Made by a program: the position numbers and the translations under genes
Source: an uncultured Lacticaseibacillus sp.
GTDB lineage: Bacteria > Bacillota > Bacilli > Lactobacillales > Lactobacillaceae
Reading direction: 5' to 3'
NCBI GenBank assembly: GCA_934293835.1
Contig: CAKQZO010000025.1
Location: 1 to 15,645, forward strand
Length of the DNA stretch: 15,645 bases
Notes under the pieces: generated by a model
Databases searched by the model: none
What the model saw: only the letters and a program-made list of their open reading frames with translations
Told to the model about the DNA's origin: nothing
Shown: one piece after another, positions 1 through 7,588 of the stretch
Layout: every line of letters begins with the position of its first letter
Numbering within the stretch: position 1 is the stretch's first letter

Positions 1-1008
1 ACCAAAAACACCCAACTAAGCAGTTATACGACCAAGCTCGCCGCCAAGCTGAACCAGACCCGCAAGGCGCCTCAAGACGCGAAAGTGGTCGCGGCCGACG
101 GGAAGTTCGTGGTTAAAAAAGAGCAGGCCGGAAATCAAATCGACAGCACCAAGCTGACGACGGCGGTGACGAAGGCCGTCAGCACCGATCACCAGACGAT
201 CGCGGTCGCCAAGACGTACACGCAGCCTAAGATCACCGCCACCTCCGCCAGTCTGAAGAAGGCGGCCACTGAGTTGTCCAAGATCGCTAAGATCAAGGCG
301 CAGGTGAAGGTCACCAACCACACGGTGACGATCCCGACGGCCACGCTTCAAACCTGGCTGAGTTATAACCACGGGGTGCAGGTCAATACGACCAAGGTCG
401 CCGCGTATGTGGCCCACCTGGCCAGCACCTATAACACCTATGGCAAGACACGCACGTTCAAGTCGACCAAGCGCGGGACGGTGAGCGTGCCTGCGGGGAC
501 TTATGGTTGGACGATTTCGCAAACCAGCACGACCAACGCGTTGATCGCAAGCATCAAGGCGGGGCAAGACTTCACCAAAGAAGTGTCTTGGAGTGGTTCC
601 GGCTACCATAGCGACGGCACCGACATTGGCAGCACGTATGTCGAAGTCGATGTCACGAACCAACACGAGTACTTCTATAAAGATGGGAAGCTGGTGCTGG
701 ATTCTGCCGTCGTTACAGGTAAGCCAGGCCAAGACACGCCTAAGGGAGTCGATTTCGTCTGGAACAAGATCCGCAACAAGACGCTCACCGGCAAGAACGA
801 CGATGGCTCGAGTTATGCGAGTCCGGTCAGCTACTGGATGCCGGTCGATTACACTGGCGTGGGGCTGCACGATTCGTCCTGGCAGAAGAAATACGGCGGT
901 GACTGGTACAAGAAGCACGGCTCCCATGGCTGTGTGAACAACCCGCCAACGTTTATGGCCAAGCTCTATGCGGCGGTGCCGCTGGGGACACCGGTCATCA
1001 TTTTCTAA
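1..1008 (+). CDS. L,D-transpeptidase (YkuD domain) with PG-binding domain, 5' partial
   Basis: The reading frame is open from the first base of the window to the TAA at 1006-1008, so the gene starts upstream and 335 C-terminal residues are visible. The last ~130 residues form a YkuD catalytic domain. It contains an HDSSW segment and the signature SHGCVN, whose Cys codon (931-933) is the expected nucleophile and whose His codon is at 925-927. The Lys/Thr-rich part before it resembles the PG_binding_4 domain that precedes YkuD in many Firmicutes enzymes; this is a weaker, family-level assignment. L,D-transpeptidases act outside the membrane and make 3-3 peptidoglycan cross-links or trim or attach stem peptides. 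The membrane anchor or signal peptide should lie left of the window. A hairpin with a T-run follows the stop codon, so the gene probably ends its transcript and is separate from folC. Confidence 0.9.
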   Translation, partial: TKNTQLSSYTTKLAAKLNQTRKAPQDAKVVAADGKFVVKKEQAGNQIDSTKLTTAVTKAVSTDHQTIAVAKTYTQPKITATSASLKKAATELSKIAKIKAQVKVTNHTVTIPTATLQTWLSYNHGVQVNTTKVAAYVAHLASTYNTYGKTRTFKSTKRGTVSVPAGTYGWTISQTSTTNALIASIKAGQDFTKEVSWSGSGYHSDGTDIGSTYVEVDVTNQHEYFYKDGKLVLDSAVVTGKPGQDTPKGVDFVWNKIRNKTLTGKNDDGSSYASPVSYWMPVDYTGVGLHDSSWQKKYGGDWYKKHGSHGCVNNPPTFMAKLYAAVPLGTPVIIF

Positions 1009-1018
1009 CAATGAGTTG

Positions 1019-1044
1019 AAGGGTCTCGATGCGAGGCTCTTTTT
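1019..1044 (+). terminator. Intrinsic terminator after the L,D-transpeptidase gene
   Basis: GGGTCTCG (1021-1028) pairs with CGAGGCTC (1032-1039) through a 3-base loop, with two G-U wobbles, and is followed by TTTTTCTTT. It lies 12 bases after the stop codon. A weaker hairpin (TTGCC 1047-1051 with GGCAA 1060-1064) follows it in the folC leader. Confidence 0.65.
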
Positions 1045-1131
1045 CTTTGCCAAGCCAGGGGCAAGCAATCACATCAAATGCGGTGAGGCCACGCGCGACA
1101 GCGAGGCCAGATAAAGCGAGAGGACGACGAT

Positions 1132-2409
1132 ATGGATTATCAAACAGCAGTCACATTCATTCATGCTTTACCACGATTGGCCAAAGACGGGAGTCACAAG
1201 CGCATCAATGCGTTGTTGGCAGCGTTAGGCCATCCTGAAGCCAACCAGCAATATATTCACGTTACGGGCACGAACGGCAAAGGCTCGGTGGCCAATGCCA
1301 CCGCCCATATTTTGGAGGCAGCCGGGTTGCGCGTGGGGTTGTTCACGTCGCCGTTCATCATGCGCTTCAACGAGCGGTTCATGATCGATCATCAGCCGAT
1401 TCCAGACCCAACCTTGGCTGCGGTGACGACCCGGGTTGCGGCCGCTTTGGCCAAGCTGCAGGCGCAACAGCCCGCTTTTGTCGTGACCGAATTCGAGTTC
1501 GTCACGGCGCTGGGGTTGGTGTATTTTCATGACGCAGGCGTTGACGTGGCCGTGATCGAGGTCGGCATCGGCGGGAAGGAAGATTCGACGAACGTGATCA
1601 TGCCACAAGTCGCGGTGATCACCAGCGTCGGGTTGGATCACCAGGCGCTGTTGGGCAAGACGATCACCAGTATCGCGACGCACAAGGCGGGCATCATCAA
1701 GCCCCAGGTGCCGGTGGTCACCGGCGCCTTGCCTGAAGCGGCCAAGGCCGTGGTCGCCGCGCGGGTGACGGCGATGCACAGCCAATGGGATGCTTATCCT
1801 GAGACGTTTGTGGCGAATGCGGCAATGGCATTTGATTGGGGGCAGACGTTCACCTATCAAGACGCTGATGGGCGCCTGCGCGACCTCACGATTCCTTTGG
1901 TCGGCACCTATCAGCCGGCCAACATGGCCGTGGCGATTCGTGCTGCCAAGCGTTTTGCCCAAGGCGCGGCGCTGGCATTGAGTGAGGCGGCGATCAGGGC
2001 CGGTTTGCAGGCCAGCGTCTGGCCAGGGCGGATGGAGAAAATCAGCAGTCAGCCGCTGATCATTCTCGATGGGGCGCACAATCCCCAAGGCATTCGCGGG
2101 CTGGTGCAGACGCTGGCGGGCCTGTTTGGCGAACAGGCCGTGACCGTGATGGCTGGGGTGTTGAAGGACAAAGATGTCACCACGATGATCGAACAACTGC
2201 GCGGCAGCCAGCACCGACTATGGCTGGTGCCGGTGCCTAACACACCACGGGCCACTGCGCTCGGTGATTATCCGGCCAACGTCAAGCATTTTGACCGCTG
2301 GCAAGAAGCGCTTGCGGCTTATCGCCAGGAGGCCACCGGCGAGCCGCTGGTCATCACGGGGTCGCTTTATCTGGTTGCCGCGGTGCGCCAAGCGCTGATG
2401 GCGCCGTAA
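1132..2409 (+). CDS. folC: Bifunctional folylpolyglutamate / dihydrofolate synthase
   Basis: This 425-residue protein matches the FolC/Mur ligase family over its full length. Seen directly: the ATP-binding P-loop TGTNGKGS (residues 45-52), the FTSPF-x-RFNER segment just after it (FTSPH in most relatives), EVGIGGKEDSTNV and ITSVGLDHQALLG in the central domain, and DGAHNP (313-318) opening the C-terminal ligase domain. FolC adds glutamate residues to reduced folates in the cytoplasm to retain them, and in many bacteria also makes dihydrofolate from dihydropteroate. Residues alone cannot say whether this copy keeps both activities. The ATG at 1132 follows a GAGAGG ribosome binding site. It sits 123 bp after the L,D-transpeptidase stop and 71 bp before radC, the folC-radC order usual in lactobacilli. 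Confidence 0.95.
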   Translation: MDYQTAVTFIHALPRLAKDGSHKRINALLAALGHPEANQQYIHVTGTNGKGSVANATAHILEAAGLRVGLFTSPFIMRFNERFMIDHQPIPDPTLAAVTTRVAAALAKLQAQQPAFVVTEFEFVTALGLVYFHDAGVDVAVIEVGIGGKEDSTNVIMPQVAVITSVGLDHQALLGKTITSIATHKAGIIKPQVPVVTGALPEAAKAVVAARVTAMHSQWDAYPETFVANAAMAFDWGQTFTYQDADGRLRDLTIPLVGTYQPANMAVAIRAAKRFAQGAALALSEAAIRAGLQASVWPGRMEKISSQPLIILDGAHNPQGIRGLVQTLAGLFGEQAVTVMAGVLKDKDVTTMIEQLRGSQHRLWLVPVPNTPRATALGDYPANVKHFDRWQEALAAYRQEATGEPLVITGSLYLVAAVRQALMAP

Positions 2410-2480
2410 GCGGACTTTGTCGCGGCAAGACATGCCTAAACGCAGCTAGATCGCAAATCTATTAAGCGGAGGTGGTCAAG

Positions 2481-3149
2481 ATGAGTGAAGGCTTATACGA
2501 GCGCGTGTTCGCGCATGGCGCCAGCGGGTTAGACGATGAACAACTGCTGCGGGTCTTGTTGCGCAGCGGGAGCCAGGCGGTGCCGCTGACGGCAACCGTC
2601 GCCGCGCTGTTGCAGGCTTATCCGCACCTGGCGCGGTTGGACCATGCCAGTGGCGTACAGTTAGCGACGATTCCAGGCATTGGGTTGAGCAAGGCGGTAG
2701 GGATCATCGCCGGGTTGGAATTAGGCCTGCGAGTGAGCGCGCAAGAAGGCTTGCGGTATGGTGAGGTGCGCTCTTTGGCCGAGCTTGGTGGCCGGCTGGT
2801 CAAGCAACTGCGCGGGGTGAAGCAGGAACAGTTTATCGCGATTTACCTCGATGCGCGGTTGGCCGTGATCGAACAGGCGACGATGGCACTAGGCGGGCTG
2901 AGCGCGGCGGAAGCTGATCCGCGCGTCGTTTTCGCCAAAGCCTTGCGTCTGAACGCCAGCCACCTGATCATCGCACACAACCATCCGAGCGGCGACCCGA
3001 CGCCGAGTGGCGCGGACATCGATGTGACCGCCAGATTCATCGAAGCCGGCGCGATCATCGGGGTGGTGGTGCTCGATCATTTGGTGATCGGCCAGGCTCA
3101 TTATCATTCGTTTGCACAAAACGATGAAGGGTTAAATTTTTTCAAATAA
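2481..3149 (+). CDS. radC: RadC family JAB-domain protein (JAMM motif)
   Basis: This 222-residue protein has the two RadC parts in order. An N-terminal helix-hairpin-helix region includes IPGIG (64-68). A C-terminal JAB/MPN domain has a complete JAMM metal site: His166, His168, Ser176 and Asp179 in the pattern HxH-x7-S-x2-D. The family was once thought to repair DNA, but that role was not upheld; the JAMM site suggests a metal-dependent hydrolase whose substrate is not established. I chose the ATG at 2481 because GCGGAGG (2466-2472) lies 8 bases upstream. The in-frame GTG at 2472 overlaps that ribosome binding site and is unlikely. The gene is probably co-transcribed with folC, since the 71-bp gap shows no terminator. 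Confidence 0.93.
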   Translation: MSEGLYERVFAHGASGLDDEQLLRVLLRSGSQAVPLTATVAALLQAYPHLARLDHASGVQLATIPGIGLSKAVGIIAGLELGLRVSAQEGLRYGEVRSLAELGGRLVKQLRGVKQEQFIAIYLDARLAVIEQATMALGGLSAAEADPRVVFAKALRLNASHLIIAHNHPSGDPTPSGADIDVTARFIEAGAIIGVVVLDHLVIGQAHYHSFAQNDEGLNFFK

Positions 3150-3202
3150 TCGCCGGTTCTTAAGGATTCTGACACGCGAGCTGTGGAAGGCGAAGACAGT
3201 TG

Positions 3203-3211
3203 TGCTATAAT
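3203..3211 (+). promoter_or_regulatory. Extended -10 promoter upstream of mreB
   Basis: A perfect TATAAT (3206-3211) is preceded by TGC (3203-3205), which makes an extended -10 element. No good -35 hexamer is visible 16-18 bases upstream. Transcription would start near 3218, leaving a leader of about 37 bases before the mreB TTG start. Confidence 0.65.
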
Positions 3212-3254
3212 CTGAGAGACCACATTACAGAAACGCGTTGAAGGAGAGAACATC

Positions 3255-4259
3255 TTGTTTGGATTAGGAGCTAAAAATATCGGGATCGATCTCGGCACCG
3301 CCAATACTTTGGTGTATGTCGATGGCAAGGGAATCGTGTTGCACGAACCTTCTGTCGTCGCCAAGAACACGCAAAGTGGTGAAATCATTGCCGTCGGTGA
3401 AGAAGCCCGAGCAATGATCGGCCGGACCCCGGCTAATGTCACCGCGATTCGCCCGATGAAAGACGGCGTGATCGCCGACTACGATACGACTGCCGCGATG
3501 CTGAAATATTTTATGGAAAAGGCCCTCGGTGGCGCTGGCACCCATCCGCAAGTGATGATCTGCGTTCCTAGCGGTGTGACGGAAGTGGAGAAGCGCGCCG
3601 TAATCGACGCGGCCAAGGTCGCAGGCGCCAAAGAGGCCTTCGTGATCGAAGAACCTTACGCCGCAGCGATCGGGGCCGGCTTGCCGGTCATGGATCCGAC
3701 CGGGTCGATGGTCGTTGATATCGGCGGCGGGACGACTGACGTGGCGACGATTTCCTTAGGTGGGATCGTCTCCAGTCGCTCGATTCGCATGGCCGGTGAC
3801 AAGATGGACGAAGCGGTGATCTCGTATATCCGCCAGAACTACAACTTGTTGATTGGGGAGCGGACCGCAGAAGACGTTAAGATGCAATGCGGCTCCGCGT
3901 CGATCGAACGGGCCAAAGAAATTGACGGCCTGACGATTCGTGGCCGCGATCTGTTGACCGGCTTGCCGAAGACGGTCGAGGTGACGGCGGTGGATGTTGC
4001 CACAGCCATCAACGAAATCGTGCTGGCGATCATCGATGCCGTCAAGGAGACGCTGGAAGAGACTTCCCCAGAAATCGCGGCCGACGTGATCGATCACGGG
4101 ATCGTTTTGACCGGTGGCGGGGCGCTTTTGAAGCATCTGTCTGAGGTAATCTCAGACGCCGCGCAAGTGCCTGTGTTCATCGCCCAAGATCCGCTCGATT
4201 GTGTCGCGATCGGGACCGGTGAGTCTTTGAAGAACATCGAAGTGTTGAAGAAGCATTAA
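3255..4259 (+). CDS. mreB: Rod shape-determining actin homologue MreB
   Basis: This 334-residue protein is full length for the MreB/Mbl family. The actin-fold motifs are in order: phosphate-1 loop IDLGTANT (11-18), the IEEP segment (131-134) near the active site, phosphate-2 loop DIGGGTTD (155-162) and the adenosine loop LTGGGA (285-290). MreB forms membrane-bound filaments that guide lateral wall synthesis with MreC, MreD and the elongation enzymes. The start is TTG at 3255, 6 bases after AAGGAGAG (3241-3248), with an extended -10 promoter just upstream. mreC and mreD follow in the usual order, but a strong terminator separates mreB from mreC, so mreB mRNA is probably in excess. Confidence 0.97.
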   Translation: MFGLGAKNIGIDLGTANTLVYVDGKGIVLHEPSVVAKNTQSGEIIAVGEEARAMIGRTPANVTAIRPMKDGVIADYDTTAAMLKYFMEKALGGAGTHPQVMICVPSGVTEVEKRAVIDAAKVAGAKEAFVIEEPYAAAIGAGLPVMDPTGSMVVDIGGGTTDVATISLGGIVSSRSIRMAGDKMDEAVISYIRQNYNLLIGERTAEDVKMQCGSASIERAKEIDGLTIRGRDLLTGLPKTVEVTAVDVATAINEIVLAIIDAVKETLEETSPEIAADVIDHGIVLTGGGALLKHLSEVISDAAQVPVFIAQDPLDCVAIGTGESLKNIEVLKKH

Positions 4260-4265
4260 GCGAAG

Positions 4266-4293
4266 CGGCCGGCCAGCGCGGTCGGCCGTTTTT
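4266..4293 (+). terminator. Intrinsic terminator between mreB and mreC
   Basis: CGGCCGGCC (4266-4274) pairs with GGTCGGCCG (4280-4288) over 9 bp with one G-U pair and a 5-base loop, followed by TTTTT (4289-4293). It begins 7 bases after the mreB stop codon. mreC starts only 44 bp later and no convincing promoter with room for a leader is seen between them, so partial read-through probably feeds mreCD. Confidence 0.8.
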
Positions 4294-4336
4294 GATTAAG
4301 TCTTATCCATACTGAAATAATGAGAGCGAGTGTGAC

Positions 4337-5197
4337 ATGAACAAGTTCTTCTCGAATAAAAAATTAATCGTGGTCATGGTTGCGCTTCTGCTGAGTCTGG
4401 GGCTGGTGTCTTATTCCGTTGCGGTCCGAGACAAGCGGAGTACGCCGCCGGTGATTCAACAGCTCGGCAATGATGTCGTCGGCATCGTGGCTCGCATCGT
4501 GACGAGCCCGGCGCAGTGGGTCAAAGGCGGGCTCGATGACATCGATGATTTGATGGATGCGTATAGCGAAAACAAGACGCTCAAGGCGCAGATCGAAGAC
4601 CTCGCCCAAACCAAGGTGCAAGCGCAGACGTTGCGGCGCGAGAATGCCGCGTTAAAAAAGCAGCTCAAGCTCGATGCCACATTGACGGACTACACCCAGA
4701 TCAACGCCTCAGTTATGTTGCGCAGTCCGAGTGACTGGCGCAACATCGTGGTCATCAACAAAGGCCAAGGCGCAGGCGTGAAGAAGAACATGCCGGTTAT
4801 GGCGGGTTCAGGCGTCGTCGGGCGCATCATCGAAGTCGACAAGACCTCGGCTAAAGTCGAGATGTTGTCAACGGATAACAAAGCCGCCGATCATTTTGCC
4901 GCGCAGGTCACCACGGCCGACGGGGCCACGATCAACGGCGTGATCACCGGCTACCAGCAAAAAACCGGGTATCTGATCTTGGGTCAGCTGAATACCGACA
5001 AAAACATCAAAAAAGGCCAGCAGGTCGTGACCTCCGGGCTCGGTGGCGCGACGCCGAAGGGCTTGTTGCTGGGAACAGTCGAGACGATCAAGAAAGACGA
5101 TTACGGCCTGGCCAACACGGTTTATCTCAAACCGGCGGCCAACCTTGATGACCTCAGCGTCGTCACCGTGATCGCGCGGACCGTTGCAAGCGACTAG
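4337..5197 (+). CDS. mreC: Rod shape-determining protein MreC
   Basis: The 286-residue product has the MreC layout: a short basic N-terminus (KKLIV), one transmembrane segment (about residues 10-29), a charged heptad-like coiled coil (about 70-113), and a beta-rich extracytoplasmic domain with VINKGQGAGVKKNMPVM and GVVGRI segments typical of the family. MreC is a dimeric scaffold on the outer face of the membrane that links MreB, MreD and the elongation transpeptidase and glycosyltransferase. The ATG at 4337 has only a weak GAGAGCGAG-type ribosome binding site, in line with lower expression than mreB. mreD follows 26 bp downstream. Confidence 0.95.
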   Translation: MNKFFSNKKLIVVMVALLLSLGLVSYSVAVRDKRSTPPVIQQLGNDVVGIVARIVTSPAQWVKGGLDDIDDLMDAYSENKTLKAQIEDLAQTKVQAQTLRRENAALKKQLKLDATLTDYTQINASVMLRSPSDWRNIVVINKGQGAGVKKNMPVMAGSGVVGRIIEVDKTSAKVEMLSTDNKAADHFAAQVTTADGATINGVITGYQQKTGYLILGQLNTDKNIKKGQQVVTSGLGGATPKGLLLGTVETIKKDDYGLANTVYLKPAANLDDLSVVTVIARTVASD

Positions 5198-5223
5198 CTG
5201 GTTTGATTGTGAAGGAGGAAATC

Positions 5224-5754
5224 ATGCAGACTCAACGTCCTTTCACCGGTCATGGTTGGGTCGTCTTGCTCTTGTTCGTCGCGTTGTTGTTAGATGGCGT
5301 CTTGAGTCTGGTGCTCGGCCAATGGTTGCTGACCGCCCATTTTTCTGGGGTGCCTCAGCTGACTTTGATCACCATGTTGATGGTGGTGATTTTCTTGCCG
5401 GAAGAGAATTACATCGTGCTCGAAGCGGTGGCTTTCGGGCTGGTGTTTGATATTATTTATACTGGGATCTTAGGGATCAACGCGCTGATCTGGCCGTTGA
5501 TCGTCTACATCGCTGTGCAACTGCGGCAGTTTGTCCCGAAGTCGCCGCTGTTTGTCGGGGCGCTGGTGGTGATCGCCGTTACCATCTTTTCGGTGGCGAA
5601 TTACGCGTTGAATCAGATGATCGGCTATGGGCCAGACAGCATCGTCTTGCTGGTGTCGGCGCATCTCGGGCCGTCTTTGTTGGTTAATCTGGTCTGCTTT
5701 GCGATTGTTTATTTGCCTTTGAGCCGATTATTGATAAACTTAAGAAGAAGTTAG
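5224..5754 (+). CDS. mreD: Rod shape-determining membrane protein MreD
   Basis: This very hydrophobic protein of 176 residues is the usual MreD size. Several transmembrane segments are visible, starting with GWVVLLLFVALLLDGVL near the N-terminus, and the segment LPEENYIVLEAVAFGLVFD lies between helices as in the family. MreD is the integral membrane partner of MreC in the elongation complex. I chose the ATG at 5224 because AAGGAGGA (5212-5219) lies 4 bases upstream. The in-frame TTG at 5203 lies upstream of that ribosome binding site. A short hairpin with T-residues follows the stop, marking the end of the mre unit before minC. Confidence 0.92.
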   Translation: MQTQRPFTGHGWVVLLLFVALLLDGVLSLVLGQWLLTAHFSGVPQLTLITMLMVVIFLPEENYIVLEAVAFGLVFDIIYTGILGINALIWPLIVYIAVQLRQFVPKSPLFVGALVVIAVTIFSVANYALNQMIGYGPDSIVLLVSAHLGPSLLVNLVCFAIVYLPLSRLLINLRRS

Positions 5755-5760
5755 TGAACG

Positions 5761-5784
5761 CCACCGGCTTGCCGGTGGTGTTTT
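5761..5784 (+). terminator. Probable intrinsic terminator after mreD
   Basis: CCACCGG (5761-5767) and CCGGTGG (5772-5778) pair perfectly around CTTG and are followed after TG by TTTT. The U-tract is short, so termination may be partial. A second small hairpin, CGGGC/GCCCG (5790-5802), lies 6 bases before the minC ribosome binding site. Confidence 0.6.
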
Positions 5785-5819
5785 AATAGCGGGCGTTGCC
5801 CGTATCGTGAGGTGAGAGT

Positions 5820-6476
5820 GTGGATGCAGTGATTTTGAAGGGGCGCAAGGACGGTTTCGAGCTACAGCTGGCCGACACCGAGAGTTGGTCAGACATCTTG
5901 GGAAGTTTAGAGGAACTACTCCAAAAGCTTGCCCAAGATACCCCAGAAGGACAGGTCGACTTCTTGTTGAGCACTGGGAATCGGTTGTTGACTTCTGACC
6001 AGCAAACAGAGATTCACCGCGTGTTCGATCGGTTTTCGCGGTTTGAGATCAAGGCCGTTCAGGCGGCCGTCGAAGACGCTGCGACCCTGCGTGCGCGGTT
6101 GCAGGCGCGCACGATCCATCTTGTCGGCGGAATCATCCGCTCGGGCCAGCTACTGGAGTACAATGGGGATGTCTTGTTTGCCGGGGTGTTGCATCGCTCG
6201 GGCACGCTGAAAGCTACCGGTAGCATCTTCGTGATGGGCGCGGCCGAAGGGTTGTTGATCGCCGGCGCCAGCGGTGATACCGGCGCGGTGATTGCCGGTG
6301 ATATCAGCCAGGCCGCGCAGATTCGCATTGCCGACACGGTGGAGATCATCGACGCCAACGACTACAATGCCAAGACGCTGAGCTACATCAGTGATCTACA
6401 TATCTTAGAACACGGGTCGATCGACGCCTTGGCGAAGATGCGACCAAAACTTTTCCGGAAACTGGAGGACTTGTAA
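5820..6476 (+). CDS. minC: Septum site-determining protein MinC
   Basis: This 218-residue protein has the two-domain MinC layout. The N-terminal ~100 residues (FtsZ-inhibiting domain) are diverged. The C-terminal half, from about residue 108, carries the beta-helix repeats RSGQLLEYNGDVLFAG, RSGTLKATGSIFVMG and GAVIAGDIS that bind MinD. MinC blocks FtsZ assembly away from midcell once recruited to the membrane by MinD. The start is GTG at 5820, 3 bases after a GAGGTGAG ribosome binding site (5809-5816). The TAA stop is followed immediately by the minD TTG, so the pair is translationally coupled. No minE is present; in Gram-positive rods DivIVA and its partner usually position MinCD. Confidence 0.93.
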   Translation: MDAVILKGRKDGFELQLADTESWSDILGSLEELLQKLAQDTPEGQVDFLLSTGNRLLTSDQQTEIHRVFDRFSRFEIKAVQAAVEDAATLRARLQARTIHLVGGIIRSGQLLEYNGDVLFAGVLHRSGTLKATGSIFVMGAAEGLLIAGASGDTGAVIAGDISQAAQIRIADTVEIIDANDYNAKTLSYISDLHILEHGSIDALAKMRPKLFRKLEDL

Positions 6477-7271
6477 TTGGGAACAGCATTAGTTGTCACT
6501 TCAGGTAAAGGTGGCGTTGGCAAAACGACCACCAGTGCGAATATCGGGACGGCCCTGGCGCTTCAAGGCAAGCGGGTGGTGTTGTTAGACCTCGACATCG
6601 GCCTGCGCAACCTGGATGTGGTCTTGGGCTTGTCCAACCGTATCATCTACGATATCGTCGATGTCACGACGGGGCGCGCCAAGTTGCATCAGGCGTTGAT
6701 CAAAGACAAGCGCTTCGACGACCTGTTGTACGTCTTGCCGGCCGCGCAAAATGCCGAAAAAGACGCTTTAGAGCCGGAACAGGTGGTCGAGATCGTCACC
6801 CAGCTACGCGACGAGTTTGATTTTATCATCTTGGATTCGCCTGCCGGAATCGAGCAAGGTTTTCGTAATGCTGTCGAAGGCGCCGACGGGGCAATCGTCG
6901 TCACCACACCGGAGATCAGCGCGGTTTCTGATGCCGATCGCGTCGTGGGCTTGCTCGAACAGCGCGATATGGTTTATCCGCCGCGCTTGGTCATCAACCG
7001 TATCCGGCAGCACATGATGGATGACGGCAGGTCGATGGATGTCGACGAGATCACGCAACACCTCGGCATCGACTTGTTGGGGATCATCATCGACGACGAT
7101 GATGTCATCGCTACCTCCAACAAGGGGGAGACGGTCGTGATGAACCCTGATAACCTCGCCAGCCGCGGATATCGCAACATCGCCCGCCGGCTGTTAGGCG
7201 AATCGGTGCCGTTGATGAAGCTTGAACAGAAGAAGGTCGGCTTCTGGGCGCGGTTGTTCCATCGCGGCTAG
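6477..7271 (+). CDS. minD: Septum site-determining ATPase MinD
   Basis: This 264-residue ParA/MinD family ATPase has the deviant Walker A motif KGGVGKTT (11-18) with the signature Lys11, a switch region LLDLDIGLRNLDVVLG, and ILDSPAG (Walker B). Its last 11 residues, VGFWARLFHRG, form a short basic amphipathic helix, the membrane-targeting sequence of MinD. ATP-bound MinD dimerises on the membrane and recruits MinC. The start is TTG at 6477, directly abutting the minC stop, with GGAGGA (6464-6469) inside the end of minC. The gene order mreBCD-minCD places shape and division-site control in one cluster. Confidence 0.96.
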   Translation: MGTALVVTSGKGGVGKTTTSANIGTALALQGKRVVLLDLDIGLRNLDVVLGLSNRIIYDIVDVTTGRAKLHQALIKDKRFDDLLYVLPAAQNAEKDALEPEQVVEIVTQLRDEFDFIILDSPAGIEQGFRNAVEGADGAIVVTTPEISAVSDADRVVGLLEQRDMVYPPRLVINRIRQHMMDDGRSMDVDEITQHLGIDLLGIIIDDDDVIATSNKGETVVMNPDNLASRGYRNIARRLLGESVPLMKLEQKKVGFWARLFHRG

Positions 7272-7293
7272 GCAACGAATTTGCCGATAGGGG

Positions 7294-7322
7294 TTGACAT
7301 TTGATTAGAAAATGATTAGTGT
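7294..7322 (+). promoter_or_regulatory. Probable promoter of the T-box leader
   Basis: A perfect -35 hexamer TTGACA (7294-7299) is followed after 17 bases by TAGTGT (7317-7322), which keeps the first, second and last bases of a -10 element. It sits 22 bp after the minD stop. Transcription would start near 7328-7330, just before the base of Stem I at 7343. Confidence 0.6.
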
Positions 7323-7342
7323 TAGTCCCATAATAATTCAAT

Positions 7343-7588
7343 GCGTTGAGTGGAATCGGATCGAGTTGCGATCTCAAGCGAGCCTGGAGCGGTGAAAGCC
7401 GGGTGGTCGTCTCGATACCTCACATCCACGAGTGCATGGCTGAACGAAGTAGGCTGTGCCGGTTGGCTCGTTATCGCCGTGGTTGAAAAACACAATGAGG
7501 TCGGTATCGCGAGACATCGACGAACATGAGGTGGCACCGCGGCATTCAAGTCGTCCTCAAACAGCTTAGGCTGTTTGGGGACTTTTTT
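7343..7588 (+). promoter_or_regulatory. T-box riboswitch, probably histidine-specific, complete first module
   Basis: Seen in order: Stem I (7343-7435), with lower helix GTGGA (7350-7354)/TCCAC (7425-7429), internal loop, middle helix ATCGAG (7360-7365)/CTCGAT (7411-7416), an AAGCGAG AG-bulge region (7376-7382), and an apical helix CCTGG/CCGGG around a GGTGAAAG loop (7383-7403). These elements line up well with known glyQS Stem I. The base before the lower helix is A7424, so the specifier triplet is CAC (7421-7423), histidine. Stem II AACGA/TCGTT with the GTTATCGCCG element (7470-7479), a Stem III around 7500-7520, the T-box GAGGTGGCACCGCGG (7528-7542), and a terminator (7553-7588) follow. 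Uncharged tRNA would stabilise the antiterminator and switch on the importer. One caution: TGGC in the bulge would pair with a G discriminator, not the usual C73 of tRNA-His. Confidence 0.85.
7553..7588 (+). terminator. T-box terminator 1
   Basis: GTCCTCAAACAGC (7553-7565) and GCTGTTTGGGGAC (7570-7582) form 13 bp around TTAG, with one wobble, followed by TTTTTT (7583-7588). Its CCTC pairs instead with GAGG of the T-box in the antiterminator form. Confidence 0.88.

Noticed and set aside
16..1068. Long minus-strand open frame (350 codons) opposite the L,D-transpeptidase gene
   Set aside because: It is an antisense shadow of a GC-rich gene. Its product is Arg/His-rich without any family pattern and has no clear ribosome binding site.
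1225..2214. Minus-strand open frame (329 codons) opposite folC
   Set aside because: It is low-complexity, His/Arg/Gln-rich and mirrors folC, whose motifs are complete on the plus strand.
2410..2480. Gap between folC and radC as a regulatory site
   Set aside because: I see no convincing hairpin, promoter or open frame beyond the radC ribosome binding site.
4292..4321. Promoter-like TTGATT ... AATAAT just before mreC
   Set aside because: The transcript would start only about 9 bases before the ATG, leaving no room for a ribosome binding site, and the -35 overlaps the T-run of the mreB terminator.
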